NCBI GenBank assembly: GCA_015143295.1
Contig: CM026570.1
Span: 21,769,250-21,833,249 of the forward strand
Direction: 5' to 3'
Origin: Tetracentron sinense
Lineage: Eukaryota; Streptophyta; Magnoliopsida; Trochodendrales; Trochodendraceae
DNA: 64,000 bases
The translations under genes were made by a program, and so were the position numbers. Below, piece after piece: positions 1 through 10,262 of this stretch (positions are counted from its first letter, which is position 1; each line of letters opens with the position of its first letter). The notes under the pieces are model-generated. The model was given only the letters and a program-made list of their open reading frames with translations, ran no database searches and had not been told where the DNA came from.

Positions 1-93
1 AGCTCGGTATTCATAGGACCATCACAAAATCAGTGAATCCTTCATTTTTCAGTCGAATAAGACCACGAGTGCGGGTCCCTGTTTCCTAACATA
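1..93 (+). other. Athila leader, left part (no gene)
   Basis: Short non-coding stretch that becomes contiguous with 16681 onward when the LINE and one target copy are removed. It probably belongs to the 5' leader or LTR of the Athila-type element. No coding capacity is seen. Confidence 0.4.
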
Positions 94-109
94 CCCACAG
101 GTCCCTACT
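94..109. repeat. LINE target site duplication, left copy
   Basis: The 16-bp string CCCACAGGTCCCTACT is repeated exactly at 16665-16680. The two copies bracket a T-run on one side and the start of LINE ORF1 on the other, as expected for target-primed insertion of a minus-strand LINE. Confidence 0.92.
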
Positions 110-125
110 TTTTTTCTTTTTTTTT
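110..125 (-). other. LINE poly(A) tail
   Basis: A run of T with one C lies next to the left target duplication. On the minus strand this is the 3' poly(A) tail of the LINE. The exact border with the duplication is ambiguous by one T. Confidence 0.85.
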
Positions 126-241
126 CAATCAAAACACCCAGTGGGGGCGGGGGTTAGGCAGACCCCTACCTGTTTATTAAAAATAAAAAAGAAAAAACAA
201 CGGGGGGGACATAAAACCTTACCCCAGTAAGACCTGACTCT

Positions 242-1512
242 TTAGAATCTAACATTAAAAATGGGAGACTTGTCCATGCGAATAATTCCTTTCATAGGCA
301 CAGGACACTCACTAAGATTTCTGAAAAAAAATTTGTCCAAGTTATTGCATGCTTCTTTCGAAAGATAATCAGCTACTTGATTGTTTTCTCTGAACGTATG
401 CTGAAAAATCAAGTTACACTTTTCCTTCAATCTGAGAATTAATTTCCACCAATACCATATTTTCCATGGGGGATCCTTGTTGCCATTAATTACATCTATG
501 ATAACTTTGGAATCACTTTCAACCACTATCTTCGAATAACCATATTGATCACATAAGATACACCCGTCATAAACCGCCCTGAATTCAGCAATAGTATTTG
601 ATTCCAAACTATAGTGGGCATAAAAAGCGAAAATCATGTTTCCATTAGGATCACGTAAAATACCACCGCCGCCACTAATCCCTGGATTATCTTTAGAAGC
701 GCCATCTGTATTGAGTTTGAACCATCCTGGAGATGGATTCATCCACTTTGTTACTATGGGCCTCTTGATCTTTGGATGCACCAATTGAATCTTGAAATAC
801 TCACATAAATCTCTGTCCCTATAGCTGAGTGACTTTGTAAGCTTGTAGTTGACAACCATTCTTTGAGTCCAATCATTTATTCTTCTCAAACACTCCTTCA
901 TAGGTCTTTTGAAATTTTCAAATCTCGATAAGTTCCGAAACATCCAAATTTCCCAGCACACAACCATAGGGATAGCATTGCATAGAAACCCTCTTACCGA
1001 ACCAACCTTGCCATCCTTGAAAAATCTCATGATTCTAGTGTGAATAGAATCTTCCTCACTAATTTGAATGTTTAGAGCAATTCCCACTCTTTTCCAAATG
1101 GTAGAAGCAATTTCTCCTTGACAAAACAAATGGGATAACGATTCCCTTTTAGAGGATAAACAACATTCACATTTACTTGATAGGAAAATACCTTTGGTTT
1201 GCACACTTAAGTCCACTGGAATAGAATTATGGAAAATTTTCCAAATCAGCACCGAGATTTTTAATGGAATAGCCTTTCCAAATACACTGTGCCCAACTTA
1301 ACTTGGGAGAAATCTCACGAACATCCTCCCAACAAGACTTTGTAGAAAAATTCCCAGAGCTCTCTTTTGTCCAAATAATCCTATCCTCATGGTTAGATAA
1401 CTCATAAGATTTTTCGTTAAGCCTTTCTATCATATTTCTTGGAAGCATATTGAAATCATCTGAGTTCCAAATCCTATCTTGCATCATATCCTTCAATAAA
1501 GGGAAATAACTT
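242..1512 (-). pseudogene. LINE ORF2, C-terminal part: zinc-binding segment and RNase H
   Basis: This is the 3' part of ORF2, cut off from its N-terminal part by Tekay-1. The first part (about 1512-1280, minus) continues the reverse transcriptase tail. Next comes a Cys-rich zf-RVT-like segment (KCECCLSSKRESLSHLF). A plant RNase H domain follows (LNTDGASKDNPGISGGGG, then AEFRAVYDG, ESDSKV and NNQVADYLSK), carrying the acidic D, E and D residues of the family. A one-base frameshift near 1250-1280 breaks the frame; on either side the two frames give consecutive family sequence. This RNase H is known from many plant L1 elements and is thought to help remove RNA from the cDNA hybrid. Confidence 0.9.
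1508..1512. repeat. Tekay-1 target site duplication, left copy (AACTT)
   Basis: AACTT lies directly before the TGTAGAGCCC start of the LTR and recurs at 12011-12015 directly after the other LTR. LINE ORF2 reads through when the element and one copy are removed. Confidence 0.93.
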
Positions 1513-1820
1513 TGTAGAGCCCCAGACTTTTTCATGCTTAATACATGACACTTTCGTTGTCATCTTGCCTTTTTAAGAGGTACGATTAATAAATGAGGAA
1601 GAATTTGGAAATTTTGAAATGTCAGAATTGTTCCTTTTCGAAGTACGAACACAACGCAAGTTGAATCGTCAAAATCGGACGAACGAGTCAAAAGATATGG
1701 CCAAAACAGTCTGTACCTGTAGGAATTCGTAGCACAGACAACGTACTCTGATAACGTATACTGTGTGCATCCGTGGTACAACTCACCACGGGCACGTTGT
1801 CCAGCTCACCACGGGTACGT

Positions 1821-2385
1821 TTCACAAGCACCACGAGTTGGCACTATTCACAAGCACCACGAGTGGCACTATTCACGGACCACGAGTGGCACTATTCACA
1901 AGCACCACGAGTGGCACTATTCACAAGCACCACGAGTTTGCACTATTCACAAGCACCACGAGTTTGCACTATTCACGGACCACGAGTGGCACTATTCACA
2001 AGCACCACGAGTTTGCACTATTCACGGACCACGAGTTGGCACTATTCACAAGCACCACGAGTGGCACTATTCACGGACCACGAGTGGCACTATTCACAAG
2101 CACCACGAGTGGCACTATTCACAAGCACCACGAGTTTGCACTATTCACGGACCACGAGTGGCACTATTCACAAGCACCACGAGTTGGCACTATTCACAAG
2201 CACCACGAGTTGGCACTATTCACAAGCACCACGGGTGGCACTATTCACGGACCACGAGTGGCACTATTCACAAGCACCACGAGTTTGCACTATTCACAAG
2301 CACCACGAGTGGCACTATTCACAGACCACGAGTTGACACTATTCACAGCACCACGAGTTGGCACTATTCACAGCACTATTCACAG
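1821..2385 (+). repeat. Tandem array in LTR: about 22 units around CCACGAGTGG
   Basis: Units of 22-26 bp alternate between two forms, one with a CAAGCA spacer and one with a CGG spacer. Each has the near-palindrome CCACGAGTGG (or CCACGAGTTGG, CCACGAGTTTG) and the string GCACTATTCAC. The array sits in U3 just upstream of the TATA-like box, where Tekay-2 instead carries the GATCGATC palindrome cassette. All three forward frames are open across it because no unit contains a stop; I do not regard these as proteins. An enhancer role is inference. Confidence 0.95.
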
Positions 2386-2488
2386 AAATCCCAGTAAGGG
2401 TATTTCGGTCTTTTGGTCAGTTCACTCTTACCTTAAGAGTTTAACCTGAGCCTTTTGGGCATCATTCGACACTTAGAGAGTTTGAGAG

Positions 2489-2496
2489 AATATAAG
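2489..2496 (+). promoter_or_regulatory. TATA-like box of Tekay-1 5' LTR
   Basis: AATATAAG lies about 100 bp after the tandem array, near the position where Tekay-2 has TATATAAG. In the 3' LTR the same place reads AATAGAAG, so the motif is lost there. Confidence 0.5.
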
Positions 2497-3684
2497 AAAG
2501 AGGAGAAGGCGATTCCAACCTAGGGTTTCCATTTGGGAGAGAAATCAAAGGGTTTGAAACCCTAGATCAACCTCAAGCCCGTTTTCTTCAAGATTTCGGT
2601 GCAAGCATTCGTGGAGCTCACGAATCAAGCTAGGGCAGCAACTCACAGTCATTTGGAAAGAGGGTTTCTTCCTCATTTCTTCAAGGTCGGTACTTTTTAC
2701 TACCCTCCTAGTTATAGTTCCTCTTTCCCCTTCTTTTCTCTTCATTTTCTTTCATTTACACATGTGTAAAGGGTGAATGGTGAATGGTGAATAGAGATGG
2801 GATGGGCGATTGGATGCCAATGGTTGTGTGTGATGAACAAATGGGGAAGGGCATTGTTCCAATAATGAACGTACATGTATGATTTGAGTAAAACTCATCT
2901 AGAAAAGCATGTTGTAGGATAAATCCATAATGAACACACCATGTTTGATGAAATGCCAAGGTGAACACAGTGAGCTGAAAATTTGGAAATGCATGCCTAA
3001 TAAATTATGAATATTGCTAGGGACTATGATAGTGTGTTTCCTGCTTTCCCATAATGCTATGAATATTACATTACTCAATCTTTGATGCTATATGTGTTGT
3101 GAAATTACCCAAATGTCATCTTTAAATTTGAATGCAAGTATGTACACGGTTCCCACGAGCACGGCATGCATGGCATGATTTATCGAGGTTTTCAAGAACA
3201 TGGTTAGAGGTGGGACATATCCTACGATATGTTTTACCTCGCTTTTCACAAGAAGACAAGAACCAACATTCCACGAGGGGTCTCTCCTCACTCACAAGTG
3301 CATATCATGAAGAAGGGTCTCCCTTCCCTCGCAAGTACATACATATCATAAAGAAGGGTCTCCCTTCCCTCTCAAGGCATCTCACAAGTGCATCTCACAA
3401 GTGCATCTCACAAGTTACATGATCACAAGCATGCATGACATGACATGACATGACATGAATCAAGCAAGATAGACAAGACAAGCTTTCACGTACGAAAAGA
3501 TATTTCAAGTCAAGTGCACGATGTTTTCAAGAGGATTTATCGGTTTTCTACGAGTTTCAAGCATGATTATAAACTGCTTTACTGCCTTGTATGATATAAG
3601 TTGTTTCCGTGTGACAAATATGAATTTCTCCTGATTATGTATTGCCATGTTTATGCTATAATTGTTGGTTAGTATTCGGTACCC

Positions 3685-3705
3685 GCTGAGTATTCCATGC
3701 TCAGC
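3685..3705 (+). other. Conserved LTR hairpin GCTGAG...CTCAGC
   Basis: Six-base inverted repeat with a nine-base loop. It is present at the same place in all Tekay-type LTRs of the window (near 11571-11591, 18320-18345 and 25870-25895 on the minus strand, 44665-44685, 55452-55471), always about 10-20 bases before the micro-ORF. Confidence 0.6.
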
Positions 3706-3715
3706 CGTACTTCTT

Positions 3716-3835
3716 ATGTCGGCAGGTTCTGAGGGAGCTGCTACTCCATTTGATGTTTGTGCTCCTGGTCCATGGGTGGAGGAGGAGTATGTCGAGGAGC
3801 CTTTGGAGGAACCTCCAGTAGAGGGTTACCAATAG
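3716..3835 (+). CDS. 39-codon LTR micro-ORF (conserved acidic peptide)
   Basis: ATG to TAG, 39 codons, in the downstream part of the LTR. The core reads PFDVCAPGPWVEEEY and is followed by an acidic, proline-rich tail ending in GYQ. The same 39-codon length and frame occur in Tekay-2 LTRs (18190-18309, 25740-25859) and, with ATA for ATG, in the truncated LTR at 44696-44815. A fourth, divergent LTR keeps the core at 55505-55549. Between copies 1 and 2, 3 codon changes are silent and 8 are not, so selection is not proven. I recognise no family. In the transcript it would be an upstream ORF before gag, or the end of a spliced exon. It could also be conserved as RNA. Confidence 0.45.
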   Translation: MSAGSEGAATPFDVCAPGPWVEEEYVEEPLEEPPVEGYQ

Positions 3836-4129
3836 GTGGTTGTAGATTCTGAGTAGATTAGCTGTGGGTGAGACGAGAGTCAGATTTATGTATTTTGGCG
3901 GGCATGTCCGCACTTTCTTTTGGATTCTTTTTGTATAAACTTGGATTGATTATGTATATACATAGAGGTTTGGTAGACTTCCGCTATACCATGTTAGAGC
4001 ATGTTTCCGCTGTTTTGTCCTCTATCGTATATGCTCTGTGGGTTTTGCAGGTTAGTTGTCAAGCAAGTCATGATTAGTCGTCCAAAGTTCACTCTAACTC
4101 CTAGGGTGGGTTTCGGGTCGCTACAGAAG

Positions 4130-4141
4130 TGGTATCAAAGC
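4130..4141 (+). promoter_or_regulatory. Primer binding site, tRNA-Met type (Tekay-1)
   Basis: TGGTATCAAAGC four bases after the LTR end. The usual form is TGGTATCAGAGC, as in Tekay-2 and the copia element, so one base is changed. The leader 4142-4479 before gag holds nothing else I can identify. Confidence 0.85.
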
Positions 4142-4479
4142 TTAGGCTTTAGGTCTCTAGGGTCACTTAGAATCTTATACCACGGCTTGACAAGAGCATA
4201 TGTCAGGAAACAAGTTAGGAAGAAAGTAAGTCGGAAGAGAGTCTTGATCCAAGTGTAAGACTAAACTTTAGTCTTAGTCAAAATTGTTGTTTCAACCAAG
4301 TACGAGCCTTAGGAACGCTAGAACACCAAAGTATAATATTATAAATACCCTGATGACTTAATGCGATGTAAATTAGTATTATACAACTAATACAAATTGG
4401 ATTATTGTGAAATGGCATTGAAGTAAACTGTGGTTTAAAGTTAGACTCATGTGGTGTTATTATTCTCAGGACTTGAGTC

Positions 4480-5719
4480 ATGAGACGGAACACACGGGGT
4501 CGTGGACCACATACCAGAGCTTCCTCTTCTTCACGGGATGAGGATGAGCAGCCGGACCTCTCTCGAGTCTTAGGCTCTATTGCTGAGACACTCGCCATAC
4601 TGGCGGCTCGGCAAGCTATACCATCATCGGTGGCACCTACTCCACCGCCCGCAGCTCCAGTACATCGTACCGCTGGAGTTTAGGCATTCAGGAGATTGAG
4701 GCCTCCACCATTCCATGGGAGTGTGGACCCTCTTACTGCGGAGGCATGGATCCTCCAGATGGAGAAGATCCTTACGGTCCTCTCACCTACAGAGGAGGAG
4801 AGGGTAGCATGGGCAGCTTTCATGCTAGAAGGCGAAGCCCACCATTGGTGGTTGTCCGCACTGAGGACGAGAGATTTGACCATGCAGGGTCTACCTTGGA
4901 CTTGGGAGGAGTTCAAGGATACTTTTTACAAAAAGTATTTTCCGATTGGAGCACGGGAAAAGAAAGAGAGAGAATTCATCAACCTTGAGCAAGGTTTGAT
5001 GTCAGTGGCACAATACGAGGCCAAGTTCTCGGAGTTGTCGAGATTTGCGCCTCATATGGTTGCTACTGAGGCAATGAAGGCGAGGAGATTTGAGCAAGGG
5101 CTCAAGGATGTGATTATGGAGAAGGTGTCCGTTTTCAGGCATACTACCTACCCTGAGGTAGTAGACAAGGCCTTATTGGTCGAGGCCAATTCGGAGACAG
5201 TGTCCAAGAAGAGGGAGTGGGCGAGAGGCCAAGCTAGTAGTTCAGCACCTCCAGAGAGGCGGACTCGTTATCAGTATGCGTGGCCAGCACCATCGATGAG
5301 GCCTTCTTATGCGCCTCCAGCTCCACGGTAGTATGTGCCTCAGGCACCGAGACCTTAGGCTCTTCCAGCCCCATGGCCTGTTGCACCTCAGACGATGAGG
5401 TATGCTCCGCTTCCAGCCCCTCCGACTTATACACACGAGGTCTGCACTTCATGCGGCAAAAGGCATCCAGCAGGAGATTGTCGAAGAGCATCTGGTGGAT
5501 GTTATCATTGCGGTCGCCAGGGCCACATGATCAGGGATTGCCCCAGTCGGCATTTATCAGGCCAGTCTCAGGGGATTAGTCCACCAGCAAGCCCAGCAGG
5601 ATCATATCAGGCGTCATCTCAGACTACCCGGTCTACACCACAGTCTCACCAAGCGAACCAGGGGCGAGTTTTTGCCTTGACAGAGGGTGATGCACTTGCA
5701 TCTGACGATGTGGTGCAAG
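4480..5719 (+). pseudogene. gag: Tekay-1 gag (three in-frame stops)
   Basis: Encodes the capsid/nucleocapsid protein of the element. The start MRRNTRGRGPHTRASSSS matches the intact Tekay-2 gag. A retrotransposon gag domain follows (AEAWILQMEKI, HHWWLSALRTRD, WEEFKDTFYKKYFP), then two zinc knuckles: a variant CTSCGKRHPAGDC and a canonical CYHCGRQGHMIRDC. Stops at 4681, 5329 and 5356 interrupt one continuous frame. At the last two, Tekay-2 has CAG, so the change is C to T; at the first it has GAG. The exon ends at 5719 in a GT donor that is also present in Tekay-2. Confidence 0.9.
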
Positions 5720-5863
5720 GTACGCGTTTGGAGTTATTTTCCTTATTCGTGATGGTCATGTTATGTTTTATCCCATGTGTACGTACTTGGTATGCTATAT
5801 ATGTATATACCTATGTGTATACACTGTTGATGCTTGAATTGACGTAACTAGTTAAAATTTCAG
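5720..5863 (+). other. Intron between gag and protease (Tekay-1)
   Basis: Begins GTACGC and ends AAAATTTCAG, 144 nt. Splicing joins CAA G to GA ACC and gives the normal protease start GTLLVNE in the same frame. Without splicing the frame meets TAA at 5845. The same donor, acceptor and length are found in Tekay-2 (23685-23828). That the intron is used is inferred. Confidence 0.75.
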
Positions 5864-8800
5864 GAACCCTACTAGTCAATGAGTGTTTGGCTCGAGTGTT
5901 GATTGATACCGGGTCTACTCATTCATTTGTCTCGCCGAGTTTTTCAGAAGGCTTTTCTATAGAGCCAAGTCAGCTAGATTTGGAGTTAGCCATTTCGACT
6001 CCTCTCGGCAAAACAGTATTGGCAGATAAAGTGTATGGAGATAGTGTGGTCCAAGTTGGGAGCCACGAGTTGGCGGTTGATCTCATCGTCCTTGGATTCC
6101 AAGACTTTGATGTTATATTGGGAATGGATTGGTTAGCAGCACATCATGGGCATGTAGCTTGCTTTGAGAAAATGGTACTCTTCAAGCCGGTAGAAGGAAA
6201 ACCATTTCACTTTCGAGGGTTGAGAAGTAGAGACATTGCCCGCTTTGCGGCGTTGAGCTTAGCTAACCCTGAAGCAAAGGACTCATCGACTATTCCGGTT
6301 GTGTGTAAATTCCTGGATGTATTTCCAGAAGAGTTTCCAGGATTGCCTCCAGATAGGGAGATTGAGTTTGTGATCGAGCTTGCACCAGGCACAGCTCCTG
6401 TTTTCAGAGCTCCATATAGAATGGCCCCTATTGAACTCAAGGAGTTAAAGACTCAGTTGGAGGAATTACAAGGCCTTGGTTTCATTCGACCAAGTGTCTC
6501 ACCGTGGGGTGCCCCGGTGTTGTTTGTTAAGAAGAAAGATGGCTCGATGCGGATGTGTGTCGATTACAGGCAATTGAACAAAGTCACTATAAAGAATAGG
6601 TATCCCTTGCCTAGGATTGACGACTTGTTCGATCAGTTGAAGGGAGCGAGATTTTTCTCAAAGATAGACCTTCGATCGGGTTATCACCAGTTGAAGATTA
6701 AGGCGGAAGATGTTCCCAAAACTGCATTCAGGACTCGGTATGGACACTACGAGTTCTTGGTAATGCCTTTTGGACTCACGAACGCGCCGGCAGCCTTTAT
6801 GGATTTGATGAACCGGGTGTTCCGGCCACACCTTGATAGGTGCGTGATTGTATTTGTGGATGACATCTTGGTCTATTCCCAGACACGGGAAGATCACACA
6901 CGCGACCTATGCCTTGCTTTGGAAATGCTAAGAGAACACAAGCTATACGCCAAACTTAGCAAGTGTGAGTTTTGGTTGGAAGAGGTGGCATTCCTAGGCC
7001 ACGTGGTTTCTGCAGAAGGTATCTCGGTGGATCCGAAGAAGAACGAAGCAGTTATGAGTTGGGCGAGGCCCAAGAGTGTTACTGAGATACGTAGTTTTCT
7101 TGGATTGGCAGGCTACTACAGGAGATTCGTAGAGGGTTTCTCTAGCCTTGCAGCACCACTCACTTACCTGACAAGGAAGAACGCCAAGTTTGTATGGAGT
7201 GATAAGTGCGAGATCAGTTTCACGGAACTGAAGAAGAGGCTTACTACAACCCCTGTCCTTACTGTGCCATCTGGACCTTATGGGTATGAGGTGTATAGTG
7301 ATGCCTCACACGTTGGACTTGGGTGTGTACTCATGTAGCATAAGAAAGTCATTGCCTATGCATCAAGGCAATTGAAGGAGCATGAGAAGAATTATCCCAC
7401 GCACGACTTAGAGCTTGCGGCGGTCGTGTTTGCACTTAAGATTTGGCGTCATTACTTTTATGGGGTGGAGTTCTATGTGTTCACTGATCACAAGAGTCTC
7501 AAGTATCTCTTTTCCCAAAAGGAGCCGAATCTAAGGCAACAGCGGTGGATGGAATTTCTGAAGGACTATGATTGTACCATTCAATACCACCCAGGCAAAG
7601 CAAATGTAGTGGCTGATGCTTTGAGTAGAAAACCTCAAGGGTTGTTAGCACACATGTTAGTTCAAGAATGGAAGCTACTAGAAGATTTGGCAAATCTAGA
7701 CATCAGTGTGAATAACTTTGTCCGTGGTCCTATCTTGGCAAATGTTACGGTTCGGCCGTACATTATAGATTTGATCCAAGAATATCAAGCCATGGATGCG
7801 GAATTGTTGGCTTATTGGGACAAGGAAGTTGCTAAGGGTAGTGAGGACTTCTCTCTCACTAGTCGGGGTGCTATCACATTCAAAGGAAGGTTGTGTGTTC
7901 CGGCCAACGCAGATCTTCGACGAGAGATCATGGATGAGGCACATCGTTCGAAGTACACAGTGCATCCAGGGGGTACAAAGATGTACCGGAACCTCAAGAG
8001 TCACTTTTGGTGGCGGAATATGAAGTGGGATGTTGCGGAATATGTAGCACGGTGCTTGGTGTGTCAACAAGTGAAAGCAGAACACATGCGACCCGCCGGT
8101 CTATTGCATTCCCTTCCTATTCCCGAGTGGAAATGGGAGAACATATCCATGGATTTCATAGTTGGCTTGCCAAAGACGGCAAGGGGCTCAGATGCGATAT
8201 GGGTAGTAGTGGATCGTTTGACAAAGTCCGCTCATTTCTTACCCTACCGTACTACCTTCAACTCTAGTCAGTTGGCTGCACTATACATCAAGGAAGTAGT
8301 TAGACTACATGGGGTGCCAGTCAGTATTGTGTCAGATCGGGATCCAAGATTCACGTCAAGATTTTGGAAAAGTTTCCAAGAGGCTATGGGTTCCCAACTT
8401 GATTTCAGCACCGCCTTTCATCCACAAACGGATGGACAAACCGAGAGAGTGAACCAAGTCATTGAAGACATGCTTCGAGCTTGTATGTTAGATTTCAGAG
8501 GCAGTTGGGAAGAGCACTTGCCTTTGGTTGAATTCGCTTATAATAACAGCTATCAGGCAAGTATTCAAATGGCACCATTTGAGGCCTTGTATGGGCGAAG
8601 TTGTAGGTCTCCTCTCTATTGGGATGAGGTAGGAGAAAGGAAAGTGTTTGGTCCGGAGTTGATTGAGCAAACTGCAAACACAGTTAAGATCATCCGGGAT
8701 CGATTTAAAGCCGCTCAAGATCGCCAGAAAAGTTATGCGGACACACGCCGTAGGGACTTAGAATTTCAAGTAGGGGATCAAGTTTTTGTGAAAGTATCTC

Positions 8801-9189
8801 CTAGCAAAGGGATCATGAGATTTGGGAAGCGAGGCAAGCTCAGTCCTCGGTATGTTGGGCCTTTTGAGATTATCACACGGGTTGGTGAAGTTGCTTATCG
8901 AGTAGCTCTTCCACCTCACATGGCTGCAGTTCATAACGTCTTCCATGTGTCCATGTTTCGGAAGTATCTTGCGGATCCTTCGCATGTCATAGACTTGGAA
9001 CAGTTGGAGATTCGAGAGGACCTCACCTTGATTGAAAAGCCAGTCCGGATTTTAGATCGAAGGAATCAGGTGCTTCGCAACAAGACAATCCCTTTGGTTC
9101 TTGTGCAATGGCAACACCATGCTCGGGAAGAAGCTACATGGGAGCGTGAAGCCGAAGTCAAAGCAAAGTACCCAGAATTCCTTGAATGA
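5864..9189 (+). pseudogene. pol: Tekay-1 pol: protease, RT, RNase H, integrase, chromodomain
   Basis: One frame with a single stop at 7336-7338, where Tekay-2 has CAA for Gln. Domains in order: protease with the DTGSTHS active site just after the exon start; reverse transcriptase with [11 protein letters not shown] and the catalytic FVDDILVYS; RNase H with [11 protein letters not shown] and [10 protein letters not shown]; integrase with the zinc-binding segment CLVCQQVK and the catalytic D, D, E residues ([26 protein letters not shown]); and a C-terminal [14 protein letters not shown] segment of chromodomain type. The order protease-RT-RNase H-integrase is that of Ty3/gypsy, and the chromodomain marks a chromovirus. 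Confidence 0.92.
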
Positions 9190-9277
9190 GTTTCTGTGTG
9201 AAGTCTGTATATGACTTGTAATGTTCTTTTGATTTGTAATGCAAGTAGTGTCTGAATTTCGAGGACGAAATTTTTGT

Positions 9278-9290
9278 AAGGGGGGGAGGA
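9278..9290 (+). promoter_or_regulatory. Polypurine tract (Tekay-1)
   Basis: AAGGGGGGGAGGA lies directly before the 3' LTR start TGTAGAGCCC and would prime plus-strand DNA synthesis. Confidence 0.9.
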
Positions 9291-9598
9291 TGTAGAGCCC
9301 TAGACTTTTTCATGCTTAATACATGACACTTTCGTTGTCATCTTGCCTTTTTAAGAGGTATGATTAATAAATGAGGAAGAATTTGGAAATTTCGAAATGT
9401 CAGAATTGTTCCTCTTCGAAGTACGAACACAACGCAAGTTGAATCGTCAAAATCGGACGAACGAGTCAAAAGATATGGCCAAAACAGTCTGTACCTGTAG
9501 GAAATCGTAGCACAGACAACGTACTCTGATAACGTATACTGTGTACATCCGTGGTACAACTCACCACGGGCACGTTGTGCAGCTCACCACGGGTACGT

Positions 9599-10262
9599 TT
9601 CACAAGCACCACGAGTTGGCACTATTCACAAGCACCACGAGTGGCACTATTCACGGACCACGAGTGGCACTATTCACAAGCACCACGAGTGGCACTATTC
9701 ACAAGCACCACGAGTTTGCACTATTCACAAGCACCACGAGTTTGCACTATTCACGGACCACGAGTGGCACTATTCACAAGCACCACGAGTTTGCACTATT
9801 CACGAACCACGAGTTGGCACTATTCACAAGCACCACGAGTGGCACTATTCACGGACCACGAGTGGCACTATTCACAAGCACCACGAGTGGCACTATTCAC
9901 AAGCACCACGAGTTTGCACTATTCACAAGCACCACGAGTGGCACTATTCACGGACCACGAGTGGCACTATTCACAAGCACCACGAGTTTGCAATATTCAC
10001 AAGCACCACGAGTTGGCACTATTCACAAGCGCCACGAGTGGCACTATTCACGGACCACGAGTGGCACTATTCACAAGCACCACGAGTTTGCACTATTCAC
10101 AAGCACCACGAGTGGCACTATTCACAAGCACCACGAGTGGCACTATTCACAGACCACGAGTTGACACTATTCACAGCACCACGAGTTGGCACTATTCACA
10201 GACCACGAGTTGACACTATTCACAGCACCACGAGTTGGCACTATTCACAGCACTATTCACAG
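9599..10262 (+). repeat. Tandem array in 3' LTR: about 26 units
   Basis: Same CCACGAGTGG / GCACTATTCAC units as at 1821-2385, with about four extra. The last two form a repeated pair (GACCACGAGTTGAC plus AGCACCACGAGTTGG). This indicates unequal exchange or slippage after insertion. Confidence 0.95.

Larger units (their letters stand above)
1513..4125 (+). repeat. Tekay-1 5' LTR
   Basis: Starts TGTAGAGCCC and ends GGGTCGCTACA, 2613 bp, followed after four bases by the primer site. Inside, in order: a block shared with Tekay-2 LTRs (about 1660-1715), a tandem array (1821-2385), a TATA-like box (2489), a long leader, a conserved hairpin (3685-3705) and a 39-codon micro-ORF (3716-3835). Confidence 0.93.

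Noticed and set aside
1821-2385. CRISPR-like array of repeats and spacers
   Set aside because: The spacers are themselves repeated, units vary in length, and the array is inside a plant LTR present twice.
1763-2449. Overlapping open frames of 187-228 codons in all three forward frames
   Set aside because: They are translations of the tandem CCACGAGTGG array, open only because the unit has no stop. The same is true at 9541-10274.
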